Notes: generated from the letters alone by a model not told the origin. Shown: positions 47,641 to 58,725, counted from the first letter of the stretch. The stretch: DNA of 64,000 nucleotides from Rhododendron vialii (GCF_030253575.1 NC_080557.1:39477001-39541000), one strand, 5' to 3'. Translations and numbers: made by a program.

Positions 47641-49150
47641 CTCAATATTTCTGTGACCGCTGTCTTGAATTTCCATGCCTCTTTTTCAGGTCCGGAGTCC
47701 TCTGAATCCTTAGCCGGCTGGAATAATGAAAACAGGAAACCGAAAAAACCAGAGGACCAGACCTCATTGATATCCTGCTAACTTTCCTCAATTGATCGTC
47801 ACGAGCAGCGAAAGGATTACATAACACCAACTCATTCACCCGAGTTAGCAACTCCCACCTGAAAACCCCCCCTCACTTCCTATCAAATTGAACAATATGG
47901 AAACGGTGTCAATCTCCACAGTATAACAGTACGAAAGCATGTCCATCTACATCCCTATGATCAAGAATTCCAACAACCATGACCGATTTCCTCCAGACAC
48001 TTAGAACCCCGAAAGAAAAAGAAAAGTTGCCCTTACAATCTCACAAAACAGACCATAATCAAAGTTACTGCAAATACAATGGAAGCACGTGTACAGGTAA
48101 CAGTGCTATTCACGTAACATCTGAAAAGAAATATCTAAGGTGTGCTCATGAAGTAACAACTAGATTACGCTCCTAAAAAATAAGGTGTGGTCAATCGGTA
48201 CCAGTGCATCATGTTGTGCGAAGCACCCATGATTCATACCCACTCTCTGAAAAGGGTGTGATAAGGAGAAAAAGAATATTTCGGTGCCAAAATATCTCTC
48301 TCTTGTTGTTTGCTGCTTGGTGTTTTCTCGAATTTTGTGTCGAAATTCCTACCCAACCCCATCCCTTTCATTTCACCAATTCTTCTCTTCCAGAAAAACC
48401 AAAAAGATTTGCAAAAAGGCAAACAAAAAAACACGAGAAAATGAGTTCTGAAACAAGAAAAGCATAGGAACATGAGCTACAATAGTTTTACCTGTTTCAT
48501 GGCACTCTGCTGCTTTCTGTTATCAGAAGTGTGGTCAACGAGGCAACCAGATGCATGGGCCTTCTCAACCTGGTCAAGAAAAATAATGCCGCACAGCCTC
48601 ATTCTAGCAGCCCCCGGTAACTGCATTCCACAGTCTTCACTGCCCACATAACTAAAAAAATCCAAAAAAATTAAGTTATTACTTTCTCACAATCCACAAA
48701 TGAAAACAAAAATCACCAAGCTAAAACCCTTCATAAACCTCCTGAAGGCAAAATATGACCATTGTAATTAAAAAGGAGAAAAGGGGGAGGGGGCCGGGGG
48801 GAGGTGCTGTTAAAGCATCACTGAAGATTTCAGTACGAGCACATACACCTACAGAAGATTTCAATTCGTAAAGCATTCTTTGCAACAAGAAAATTCTCTT
48901 TTCTTTGTTTCTCTTTCCTGCACAAGACTCTCAGTTCAGCCGAAGATTATTTAAACTGCCTCAAACCCTGATCTTCTACAAAATCTTCACAATTCACCAA
49001 TTTATATGACAACTTCGCTTCTCCAACCAGAGTGTCAATATAAATGATATGATTATCATCAATCTCACCCTTTGCGCACATGTCACGTAGATCAGGGACC
49101 AAATTCTCCTCCATCCAAGTTTTCACAATCGTTTCACCACCTTGTTAAAA
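47640..49150 (-). pseudogene. Unrecognised exon-like segments, possibly a decayed gene
   Basis: Minus-strand segments look like exons but do not assemble into a clean gene. At 48640-48490 a frame containing GMQLPGAARMRLCGIIFLDQ and VEKAHASGCLVDHTSDNRKQ lies between TTTTTTAG and CAG-GTAAAA. At 47870-47780 WELLTRVNELVLCNPFAARD follows TTTTCAG. At 49140-48960 the frame TIVKTWMEENLVPDLRDMC runs to a stop. The composition of these frames is protein-like, unlike the flanking AT-rich sequence. I do not recognise the family and cannot tell whether the gene is intact with missed exons or broken. Confidence 0.35.
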
Positions 49151-49915
49151 CAAAAGAAATCACAAATCTGAAAAAATATAAAACACCCAAAAAGTGACTG
49201 CAAAGAAGCTTCTCCGATCATCTGCATTAGGGGAGTTGGCAGAGGTCCAAAACAAAAAGGAAGGGAAGCAAAGAAGAAGATAATAATAATCAGTAACAGA
49301 GGAAATTATAATAATTGTAATATCAAAAATAATAGTAGCAGTTGTAGTAGTGTAGTAGTAGTAGTAATCATAACAACAACAAATGCACATGCCTAAACAC
49401 TGGTGTTCAATTGAAACTTCCTATAAACTTATCAAGTTGAAGTTGTGTCCTATCTTCAAGTTGAATCTCGTGGCTCAAGACGTGGCAAGGGATTTGAAGA
49501 GGGAGAGATCTAGTGGGTGGTGAAGTTGGACGTTCGGATGAAGGCGAGGATAAGGCTTAGGGCGGGAGCGTGGAAATCGGGGCACCGGACATTTTGACTT
49601 CAATGAAGAAATACAATGAATGACGAAAATGAGAGAGATGGATGTTCTTGGCCAACTTCAAAGAGAAATTTGTGACCAAGCACTAATTATCTGAGAATAA
49701 TTACAAGAACAAAGAATATATCATTCGGGAAAATAGCAGATATTGTCATAATCCAGTGATATTTTCAAAGCAAATGAAACCATGGCCACAGAGCACACAG
49801 TAAGAAGACAAACTGAGTCAAATGTATCTTAATGACCTATCCACTCAATGTAGGTAGATAGACATACAAAACCCTTCACATAGTAACCACATCAAGTACA
49901 AAACCAGACTTTTTT
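49151..49915. other. Simple-repeat-rich intergenic or intronic DNA
   Basis: Trinucleotide runs (ATA/GTA) at about 49280-49375. Otherwise nothing is recognised. Confidence 0.4.
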
Positions 49916-50146
49916 TTATTGTAGCTCTATAATTTCTGATTGTTTAGAGCTTATGGTGTCATTTTCTTCTTGTATTTTTACGCATGTTACTCGTTCTTGT
50001 AATAGGGTAGCCCACTCGTTGGCTAGGCATTTCCTATCGGGCACTCGATTGGAAAATTGCGGGGGTGCTGCCCTCCAATGAATTACTAATCTTGTCCTTG
50101 ATGATATTCGGTCCTCGGACCGTATTTCGAATGAATAAAACACATA
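49916..50146 (+). pseudogene. LINE remnant: C-terminus of RNase H domain
   Basis: One frame reads SDCLELMVSFSSCIFTHVTR then SCNRVAHSLARHFL, the end of the RNase H domain found downstream of reverse transcriptase in plant L1-type LINEs. A stop codon interrupts it shortly after. Immediately downstream, a 24-bp unit ATTTCGAATGAATAAAACAC is duplicated, as in LINE 3' tails. Everything upstream of this fragment is missing, so it is a 5'-truncated insertion. Confidence 0.75.
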
Positions 50147-50963
50147 ATTTCGAATGAATAAAACACATAAATAAACCTTTACAAGTTACATTCCTAGTTA
50201 ACCTCACCAGGCGCAAACCCAAACATGCAGAAATTGAATGTAAAGAAAACATACAAATCCAGAAAAGGATGTACGAACCATAGAAAAATCGCTGGACGAT
50301 GCTACAGCATAAGGTCAGAGACTCTTCGTGGATCCTAACACCTCAAGCCCACTCCAACCTTTTCCTATCTTCTTCCGCAACCTTACGTCGAACCATCCAC
50401 CCCATCGAACCACTGTCTTCCATTCTCAAGCTCTCGAACAGAACAAATCCAGATAATAACAACAATTTGATTTCGGTGTTCACACTGCAAAACGTAAGAT
50501 GAAAAACAAAAGCGGTTTGGGTTTGGGTTGATGTTATCTGGTTATGGGTTTGGATTGGGGTTCCAAATTCCTAACATTTCCAGTACCGTTTCGAATTCAT
50601 GACTGACGATCAAATTTCCACGCTTTATTTGGGGTAATTTCCACGCGTTCGGAGCCCCTTATCTATGAGGGACGATCAATTATCCCCCCTTCTAGAAACC
50701 AATCGAAATTCATCGGTGCAAAGATGAGTCGGCCTCTTTTGCTAACTCTGTTGGCGTTTGTTACGGTTGGGAGATGTTTTTTTTGCTAGGATTTGTCTTT
50801 GTATTCGCTTGTGGTGTGTTTGGAAATGTAGTAGACTATGGTGGGCTTTTTCCTTTCTTGTAATCGTGTTAAATCTTGTTCTAAAACGTTCATCTCACAG
50901 TCTCACTTAAACGAACAGAGTCTTAATGTCTAAAACGTTCATCTCACAATTAATGCTTCTTGT
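50147..50963. other. Intergenic
   Basis: Relatively GC-richer sequence at 50290-50500 has open frames on both strands (plus 50299-50502) but no recognised family. It could be a first exon of the unrecognised minus-strand locus; this is not supported further. Confidence 0.3.
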
Positions 50964-51362
50964 AAGAGCATCCCAATTGTAATAAGCAAAGTTACAAGTC
51001 TTTTAGTAAATAACCAAATTTCACCCACACCATAACCAAACTTAACAACTTTTACCAATAACCAAAACTCAATAACCAAACCCAATAACCAAACTCAAAA
51101 CTCAATAACTAAAAAATACCTCACATTAAAATCGTCTCATCGAGACGAATAATTTGGTGTGGTTAGGTGCGTGATTGAAACTCGTTTGCAATTGGCAATA
51201 AGTGCATTGCGTACTGTGGGGGTTTTTTTTTATAGGGATGCAAAAATAACCAATGTGGAGGTAAAGGTTGTTAAGTTTGATTATGAACTAAATGGATAAT
51301 CAAATGCTGACGTGTCATATTTTAGCTATTGATTTTGATTATTCCCATTGCGGATGCTCTAA
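50964..51362. mobile_element. MITE with AGAGCATCC ends
   Basis: The left end is AGAGCATCCCAATTGTAATA; the right end on the minus strand is AGAGCATCCGCAATGGGAAT. The interior has repeated CAATAACCAAA words. It is about 400 bp and the target duplication is unclear. Confidence 0.65.
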
Positions 51363-51584
51363 GATACTGTTTAATTGATTCTAATCTATCTTCTACTATA
51401 TAAAGGGATAAGTGATTTTGATGCGATCAATTTTTAAAGCCTCATCACATGATAATTTTCGTAAATATTCCTTCAAAACTCAAGTATTTACAACTATTTT
51501 TAATGTGTCATTGAATAGGGCAATGGAGTAATCGACTTAAAACCACCTACCATTATCACTAGAAAATCTGATTCATAGTAAACT

Positions 51585-51800
51585 ACTTCCTTCGTCCATT
51601 TTTAAGTATTCACTATGATTCTGTGTGTCATTTTCAATTGTATATATCATTCAATATATATTGCTAAAAATATACAATATGGATCTTGTTTGATAAATCT
51701 CAATTATTTTTATAAAACAATAATTTTAAAAACACAAAACATAATACACGTCCAGAGATACATAAGCCACGGCACGTAGAATTAAAAAGGGACACTTTCT
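51585..51800. mobile_element. Decayed Stowaway-like element
   Basis: ACTTCCTTCGTCCATTTTTA at the left resembles a Stowaway end. AATATGGATCTTGTTTGATA inside is shared with other decayed copies. The right end is about GAATTAAAAAGGGACA. Confidence 0.4.
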
Positions 51801-51856
51801 GTAGTGAATGTTTGGATCTAAGGAAATAGAACCGCAAGAAAAAGAAACACTAATCT

Positions 51857-51864
51857 TGTTGAGA

Positions 51865-51897
<33 letters not shown>

Positions 51898-51938
51898 ACC
51901 TTAATCTGGCGCCTTAGACCAACTCGGCCATCTCAACA
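51857..51938 (-). tRNA. tRNA-Leu (anticodon AAG)
   Basis: An 82-nt gene folding into a full class II tRNA. The acceptor is TGTTGAG/CTCAACA, the D arm contains GGCCGAGTTGGTCTAAGGC, the anticodon stem is CCAGA/TCTGG with loop TTAAGGT (anticodon AAG), the variable arm is long (TCCGAAAGGGCG), and the T arm contains GGTTCAAATCC. It has no intron and no encoded CCA. TTTCTTTTT on the minus strand about 10 nt downstream serves as a pol III terminator. It appears functional. Confidence 0.97.
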
Positions 51939-52095
51939 TTTTAGTGGCTGATTTTGCTACTTAATTATTTAAACTTGGTTTGTACCAGGAGAAGTTTTCA
52001 TTTCATTTGGTTGTACCTCAAGAATATTTTGTCATAATTTTCATTTCATCGTTCACCTCGTTTAAGATGTAATATTTATTATATGATTTCACTTT

Positions 52096-52230
52096 GGCCC
52101 CATTCCACTAAGGTTTTTAATTTTTAAGTATTTATTTTTCACTTTACACCATGAGACAGATTATTCTTTCACAATATATCACATTTAATTCAAAAAAATA
52201 AGTACTTATTTTAATTAGTGGAACACATCC
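52096..52230. mobile_element. Tourist-like MITE, family as at 3038
   Basis: The ends are GGCCCCATTCCACTAAGG and, on the minus strand, GGATGTGTTCCACTAATT. The interior carries TTATTCTTTCACAATATATC and AAGTACTTATTTTAATTAG. Confidence 0.65.
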
Positions 52231-53084
52231 GTGTATGTCCCAATAAAACAATATATAAAAGATGAAAAGAATAAGTTTGACCTCCTTTCCCCTTTATTAT
52301 TTTTTATTTAAATTAAGTAATGTATCGGTACTTATTCTTGTGGCGGCAATTCAAGTTTGGGAGGCGTTGTAACAAATTTTCAACACCAACTACAGTTTTG
52401 TTGGTTTTAGAGGCAAACCCAGCTTGTAGACAAGGTTGGTGAACCCAGTTTGGGATGGGAATTTTCCGGATTGGATCGTAGGGTGGCTTCGCTAGACATG
52501 TCCCATATACGGTAATTAATAATATGGCGACCAATTGAAAAAAAAAAAAGGAAGAAAAAAGAGATGAGGTAGGTGAACCTAAATTCATTGCATCTTCTAA
52601 TCTTCCTCAGCATTGTTGATTATTTTAGATAAGTGGCCTTTACCTAACTCTGATTATTCCTTTTAATAACTTCCACTTAACTCATTGGATCTCCTTCTCA
52701 AATGTAATTAATTAGTGGAGGAATATATTAATGTCCACTTCACTTCCAAACTTGTTTTAGAAAGTGATAGCACAAATTCATACCTATCAAGATCAACACT
52801 GAAGTGGTGATCAGGCCAAGGGGTGTTTGGCCAAGTGAGAACGAGAAAGTAATGAGTGTTTGTCATTTGTAAGGTCACATCATTGGCGGCTCTAGAATCT
52901 TATATGAGGGTGTTCATCTTGGTAAAAACAAGTTTTTTTTTTTTTTTTGCGAGGCTCGTAAAATTTAACAAAACAGTTGACAAATGCTGCTATTAGTCAT
53001 CTATCTATTTAGAAATGCTCTAAATATTAATTTTCTTTGGAAATTAAGCAAAAAACTATGCATATTTGTTAAAACTAACCTTCA
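52231..53084. other. Intergenic, nothing certain
   Basis: A minus-strand frame at 52313-52588 has no recognised domain. Nothing else is identified. Confidence 0.4.
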
Positions 53085-53310
53085 AAATGATTAAAAATAG
53101 TTTCAAGAAAGTGGATAGGATAACTTTTGGTAGCAACGCTACAGGGAGGGGAAGACCTAAATTGACATTAGATGCTATTGTACGCAAAGATAAGAGTCTA
53201 ATGGGTTTGAATGAACAAGTAGCTCTTGACAAAGCTCAATGGAGAAAATGATTCGTGTAGCCGAACCCAATTAATTGAGATATAAAGCTTTGTTTGGTTT
53301 GGTCAAGAGC
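53085..53310 (+). pseudogene. RTE-type LINE remnant, extreme C-terminus
   Basis: The frame GRGRPKLTLDAIVRKD then SLMGLNEQVALDKAQWRK is the characteristic end of plant RTE-like retroelement proteins. The following MIRVAEPN is one base out of frame and is then stopped, followed by a YKAL-like end. It is a 5'-truncated, frameshifted relic. Confidence 0.7.
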
Positions 53311-53499
53311 TCGAATGGAAGGGGATATATATCAAGGACCCATTAAAAGGCCGATCGAAACTCTCAAAAAGAGACCATGTGAAAAAAATGCACAAATTTG
53401 ACAATTTCTGTGGGTGTTCAAAAGGACATTTTTATTGTCAAGAGAGGTACTATTTAACATAGCAAAAATATCATGCATATGCTGATAGCTATAAAGAAG

Positions 53500-53660
53500 G
53501 CCGGATGTTCATATGACAACCCTTAGTGTTGCATGTTCCAATCTCACGGAAGTCAAATATTCCAAATCTTGAAACCACTAAGAGTTTATTCGGTTATTAA
53601 ATTCAGGGCTCTGTAATTAGTCAATGCGCACTCAACAACACGCAAGTTGGCCAGAATATG
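53500..53660 (+). mobile_element. Degenerate SINE related to 31281-31465
   Basis: CTCACGGAAGTCAAATATTC, ATTCGGTTATTAAATTCAGG and TTAGTCAATGCGCACTC align in order with the copy at 31281. The ACACGCAAGTTGGCC end resembles SINE 3' bodies. Confidence 0.5.
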
Positions 53661-54359
53661 AAAAAACTGAAGCGGCGATCACGCGACAACATTAGAAGAA
53701 CGGTGCAACCAAATAGAGACCACTACCATAGATCATGGTGTTAGCTACATAAGTGAAATCCATATTATTCATTATTTTTACTCCTATTAATAGCCTAAAA
53801 TAAAACCAAAATTATGTTTATTTGGGCCAAGTAGGTTGGGCTTGAAGTGTTACTAAAATGGACTTGAAAAATAAATCCAGCCCAGTTAACAATCCCCAAG
53901 ACAAACAGGTTGGGCTGGCACAGGATTACCGTTCAATCTCTGTTCATCCTCTTCAACAAATATACAGACACAGATATACGGAGCCCACGGGTTAGTCCGG
54001 TTAGTTGATAAATTTGTTTTCTATACAATTGATCAAGGTTCGATTTTTGGGTCCAGATCATAATAATGTAATTTCTTGTGAATTCTCTAATCCTGGCATA
54101 GATAACCTACCTTTGACCGAATCGGGAATAGATTAGTCGATATATGCGTAAACTATCCCGAACATCAAACTAGAAAATAGACACAGATATACAGCCTGTA
54201 GTCCCTCATCAGATGATGTCCAAGCTACACCAGGTAACAAAACTTTGTTTGGATCCTCAGTCCCTCATTGTACGAATCCAAAATCCAAACAAAACCCAAG
54301 CATTAAAAGTGATGGAAAATGCAACTATCTAGGGCTACGAAATAAGAGTATTGCTATAT
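53661..54359. other. Intergenic, nothing recognised
   Basis: No gene or element boundaries are seen. TTAGTCGATATATGCG-type sequence near 54130 has no clear partner. Confidence 0.4.
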
Positions 54360-54729
54360 GTACCACCATGGGGGAGGAAAAATGTACCGCCGGCCGCCGG
54401 CGGGCAGTCTCCGGCCTCTGGACGGCCGATCCGAACCGTCCAAAAATTCTAAAAAAAAAAACCGATGGGGCCAACGCGGGAATCAACGGCATTCGAGGTG
54501 TGTAGGGTGCTTGATCCGAGCACCTATTTTTCGTGTATATACACGTATATACATATATACACGAAAAATGGGTGCTCGGATCAAGCACCCTACACACCTC
54601 GGATGCCATTGATTCTCGCGCGGGCCCCATCGGTTTTTTTTTTTAGAATTTTTAGACGGCTCGGATCAGCCGTCCGGTGGCCGGAGACGGCCCGCCGTCG
54701 GTACGTTTTCCCTCCCCCATGGTCGGTAC
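54360..54729. mobile_element. Near-perfect palindromic fold-back element, 370 bp
   Basis: The arms of about 165 bp pair almost completely. GTACC and CCATGGGGGAGG at the left match CCTCCCCCATGG and GGTAC at the right, CGGCCGATCCGAACCGTCC pairs with GACGGCTCGGATCAGCCG with small differences, and GTGTAGGGTGCTTGATCCGA is repeated exactly on the other strand. The loop is AT-rich (GTATATACACGTATATAC). A one-arm relative lies at 6815-6996. No clear target duplication was found. Confidence 0.9.
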
Positions 54730-55048
54730 TCATAGGTTTTCTGACGAAATAAACCAAGCTACTTGAATCTACGCTGGTGTTCGTTTGTCAAAAGCTAGTT
54801 CAAGATTGATTTGTTATATTCACAAGCCAAACTTGAATAAATTTTTGAAGCTCGTAAAAATTTCAAACCAAGTTTGAGCAAGCTACTATTTGGCTCATTT
54901 GGCTTATTTGGCTTGATTAAAAGCCCGTTTGAGATCGGCTCGTCTGCTAAACAGACTAAGTTCGGACATATTTTTGAAGCTCGTTAAGTTTTCAAACCAA
55001 ACTTGATCAACTGCTTGCTCGGCTCGTTTAGATCGTTTATCACCCCTA
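54730..55048. mobile_element. hAT-like fragment ending TAGGGGTGATAAACG
   Basis: The right end on the minus strand is TAGGGGTGATAAACG, the hAT-type terminus seen at 55933. The body carries repeated AAGCTCGT/AAACCAAACTTG and GGCTCGTTTAG words. The left end is not recognisable. Confidence 0.5.
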
Positions 55049-55374
55049 CGACTGTCTACAGAATTTTGACAAACTTCCTAATGTGAAACATATTTAGCAC
55101 TTGGGAATTTGGAATAATGCCTTGTAAAACGACATAGTGCCTTGGGAATTTGGAATTTGGAATAGCGCAGCTCTGGTGATCGAGCTTTGCTTCTCGGAGC
55201 TCCTCCTTCTACCACACCATGGATTAGAATTTAGAAATAGAACAGATTTAAGAAAAGATCTTGCCCAAGAAAAACTGCTACTGTATTTTAGAATAGATGT
55301 AATAAAGCATCAGCTCGAATACTCCTATCTATCTGAGACCTAAACCCCCAAGATTTCACATCTTAATCGATCTT

Positions 55375-55485
55375 CGCAGCCACAAGGTATCGACCACAAG
55401 GTTTGAGTACTGTGGCCACGAGGTTAGACTAGTGGCCGCAATGTTAAGAGTATGTGGCTGCAAGGTGCAACAGCATGGCCGCAAG
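55375..55485. repeat. GGCCGCAAGGTT minisatellite interrupted by a transposon
   Basis: Units of about 24-26 bp (GTGGCCGCAAGGTT, GTGGCTGCAAGGT, ATGGCCGCAAGGTT with variable spacers) precede the hAT element. Another partial unit (GGGCATGGCCAAGGGTTTAA) follows its right target duplication, so the element inserted into the array. Confidence 0.65.
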
Positions 55486-55493
55486 GTTTAAGG

Positions 55494-56780
55494 CATAGTT
55501 ATGGATACCGTTCCGTACCGGCCGGTACGTACCGTTTTGACGAAGAACCGGTACTCTAACCCCCCAATTTCATTCCGGTCTCAATACCGGCCGGTACCGG
55601 ACTTTTCGGGAAATACCGGCCGGTATTGGGATACCGGCCTTTCCGGCCACATTTCAGGCCCAAAAAAATAAAGAAACGTTTTTAAAAATTTTAGCCAAAC
55701 ACGGGCTTAACCATAGTACGTGCGCGAGGCTTAGATCCCGGATTTGCTCCCCTTGCGCACGAATAACTCGTGACGCGCATCCGGTTAATTGGTTTCCGAA
55801 TCAGTTTTTTCAAATTGTCTTCGGCCATGGCACATTTTCCCAAGCGCGCAAGACTTCTTATTGGGTTCTCATTCACAAGTTCACTAGTGTGCAAAGTCAT
55901 TTAAAGTGGAAAAGAGTTTTGTAACTAAGCAATAGGGGTGATACCGGTCCGGTTTCGACCGGTTTGAGTGTATTTTTCGGTCGAAACCAGTTATCCGGTT
56001 TAAGATTTTTAGAAACCGAAACCGGTTGAGATAAAACCGGTCCGGTTTGAACCGGTTCAACCGGTTTCGGTCCGGTTTATCCGGTTTTCATTCATGGGCC
56101 ATATTTTTTACTCAACACATCAAAAAATTCACAATTCAATCCATAAAATATCAACCAAAAATCTATAATTCAACCATTTTTTTTTGGGCCCAACAAAAAA
56201 GGATCAATTTTGAGCCCAATACATAAAAAAAACCCATAAAAAAAGTTTTTATATAATAAATATATTTATTAGACCAATATACACCACAAAATATCAACCA
56301 AAAACCCATAATTCAACCCATCTCCTATATTTTTATATATATATGTATATATTATACATATTATATATGTATATATTATACATATATATAACCGGTCCGG
56401 TTTCAACCGGTTTTTAAAACACATAAACCGGATTGAAATTATTTTTTCGGTTTATAAAATTTTACAAACCGGAACCGAATCGAAATTATTCAACCGGTTT
56501 ATAAAATTCGGTCCGGTCCGGTTTTTCCGGTTTCGATCGATTTTCCGGTTTCGAGTAACAGCCCTACTAAGCAATGTGGGACTAGAGAATCTCTAGTAGA
56601 GATATTTTATGATGAATTGTATAATATGGGGGATTTTTTTTGAATTATAATTACATATAATTATTATATATATTGTAGTTGCGGTAAATTCGAAACGGTA
56701 CCCGGTACCTAACCGGTACCGGTACGTACCGTACCAGTAGGAAAATCGGTATCCTGTCCGAAACGGTATTCAGAACTATG
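55494..56780. mobile_element. hAT-like element with GTTTAAGG 8-bp duplication (outer)
   Basis: The inverted ends are CATAGTTATGGATACCGTTC and, on the minus strand, CATAGTTCTGAATACCGTTT. It is flanked by perfect GTTTAAGG copies at 55486-55493 and 56781-56788. The subterminal regions are filled with ACCGGTACC/GGTACGTACC words. No transposase is present. It is 1,287 bp including the nested element at 55933-56566, or about 645 bp without it. Confidence 0.9.
55933..56566. mobile_element. hAT element with CTAAGCAA 8-bp duplication (nested)
   Basis: The ends are TAGGGGTGATACCGG and, on the minus strand, TAGGGCTGTTACTCGAAACC. It is flanked by perfect CTAAGCAA copies at 55925-55932 and 56567-56574. 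The subterminal regions are packed with CCGGTTT/AAACCGG. At 634 bp with no coding capacity, it is a non-autonomous hAT inserted in the outer element. Confidence 0.92.
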
Positions 56781-57724
56781 GTTTAAGGGCATGGCCAAGG
56801 GTTTAATCCGAGGTGTGCGCAAACTAAACTAGCCCAGTATACCCTACATTAACAAAACAGAAAGCATTTCATCAGAAGAATATATCGATGAAATGTTTTG
56901 TATTTCCATTGCCACTTTCCACTGTCCCGTCCCGTTTAAATGTTTTGCAAACTCTCTACGCGGTCCCATTTTAGCATTTCATCTGTTACCAGTAGTATCT
57001 TCATTACGATTTGTCTTTCTAATAGGCACACTTCTACACCTTGGGGCCTGTTTGGATGCGGGAAAAAAATTGGGGGTAAAAAATATGAAGGGGGATAAGA
57101 TAATATGGGGTATTAATTTTGATGGGTTGGCCCACGTTGATTTGATGTATATGAAGGGGGGATAAAATAATACGTGGTTTGGATGGGGTATTAAAAAGAG
57201 AGATAAAATTTAATTTCGTTTGGATGGTTTATAGAATGGGGGGATAAGAAGGGGTGCATGATGGGAAAAAATGTCAAATTACTATTTTGCCCATATGCAG
57301 AGTTATATTTGATTATGTATTAAAACCAGTATATAAATTTAAATATCAATATATTTAAGCAATTTTGCACAATTGGAAGTATTAGAAAATGAATTTATTA
57401 AAAAACGTATATTCTATAAAATTTATATTAAAAAACGTTTTTAATATAAATTGTTCGTATTTATGTATGATTTTTATTTTTTGGAAATTGTTTTTGTTTG
57501 TTTTAATGAAAAAACAAATTAGGATAGATTTGAATGGAATGTATGATTTTAGATTGAATGAAAGTGAAAGTTGGTTGAATGGTGAATGGTGGATATATTT
57601 TTGAATGGTGGATATGTAGTTGAATAGTTGTTGAATTTTTGGTTATAAATAGCAAGCAAACTTGGTTCAAACTCATTCAATAATTTCAATTACAATAACT
57701 TGTTTCATATTTCTTTTTAGTTGT

Positions 57725-58229
57725 ATGGCTAGTCGTCCGCCTCCTCGTCACAATTGGGTCCAGGCTGAGGAGATGCTGTTGATTTCGGAACTGAAATCAA
57801 TGGCGGTGTCCCGATTGTGGACCACCAGCAGTGGACACTTTCGTCCAAGTTACACGAGCTACTTGAAACGTTTCATGAACAATGATTTTCCCGATGCTAG
57901 CATTGAGGAATGGCATATAGAAGCGAAGATAAAGAAGTGGCGCCGTACTTGCTTCATCATTGTCAACCTACTTGATCGTCCCGGGTTTGAATGGGATGCA
58001 AGTCAAAACATTGTGGTGGCTGAAGACGACGTTTGGGATGCATTCGTCCAAGTAAGACTTAATAAAGTGTTATAAATTTTTGTGAAATGTGAAGATATTT
58101 TTTGTTCTTAATTTTTTCATTTTGACTTAGGTTAACAAACAAGCTAGGGAGGCAAGAGATGTTCAATTTCCACTGTTTGAAGATTGGCGTGTTTGCTTCA
58201 TTCCTCCTCCCGAAGAGCCCGAGGAGTAG
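57725..58229 (+). CDS. Short Myb/SANT-like protein, Harbinger accessory type
   Basis: Two exons, 57725-58051 and 58131-58229, with donor CAA-GTAAGA and acceptor GACTTAG, give 141 residues. The opening MASRPPPRHNWVQAEEMLLI is followed by a trihelix/Myb-like fold of about 100 residues: W11, then W33, an IEEWHIEAKIKKWRRTC helix and PGFEWD. Exon 2 ends with FPLFEDWRVCF, matching FPYFEDWEIIF in the larger protein at 62353-63484. The long Pro/Ser/Thr linker and C-terminal domain of that protein are absent. Such proteins bind transposon ends and help the transposase enter the nucleus and bind DNA (known for PIF/Pong ORF1). Intact splice sites suggest it may be expressed. Confidence 0.75.
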
Positions 58230-58395
58230 GTCAAGATAGCGGAAAAATAAATAGCATTATTCATGGATGTTATGTCATTTGTTATCTCTGTTCATGATGT
58301 TCAAATATAATGTTAAAACGTCGTCATTTAAAATAAATTACAACTTGTCTCCGTTCATAACATGTGAATTTTACATAATATTGGAACGTCCAACT

Positions 58396-58725
58396 TCATT
58401 CGGAATGGAGAACAAGTGCCAACAAAATACAACCTACGAAACCTAAAAAAAAACATAAAACAAACGACCAGCATCCATTGATTTCATGTTGAAGTCCCAC
58501 CGCACTTGTAGATGTGGAACTTTTGGCTTCCAACTTTGTGAGCTCGTATCTCTTCTCGTGAAACTTGAGCAATGCTTCTTCGGCTCCATCGAATGTCTTG
58601 TATCTTTTCGCCATGCTTCCTGAGTATCCATTAACTTGGAGTTGAGCTTCTCCCCAAGTTGTATAGATGCCCGGCTTACGCCCAACGAAAACCACCCAAT
58701 AATAGTCTTTTTCTTCACCTGTCAT
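58396..58725 (-). CDS. Small protein with RNase H1 N-terminal (viroplasmin-like) domain
   Basis: The protein is 109 residues from an ATG. Residues 8-54 (YYWVVFVGRKPGIYTTWGEA then QLQVNGYSG and YKTFDGAEEALLKF) are a clear RNase H1 N-terminal hybrid-binding domain, also called the caulimovirus viroplasmin-like domain. It binds RNA/DNA hybrids or double-stranded RNA in known members. There is no RNase H catalytic domain. The last 25 residues (CWSFVLCFFLGFVGCILLAL) are strongly hydrophobic and look like a tail anchor. It lies between the two Myb-like genes, on the transposase strand. Function in this setting is unknown. Confidence 0.75.
   Translation of the reverse strand: MTGEEKDYYWVVFVGRKPGIYTTWGEAQLQVNGYSGSMAKRYKTFDGAEEALLKFHEKRYELTKLEAKSSTSTSAVGLQHEINGCWSFVLCFFLGFVGCILLALVLHSE

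Noticed and set aside
52313-52588. 91-residue minus-strand frame
   Set aside because: Hydrophobic run encoded by a poly-A/T stretch; the rest is unrecognised and could be old retroelement debris, but nothing specific supports it.
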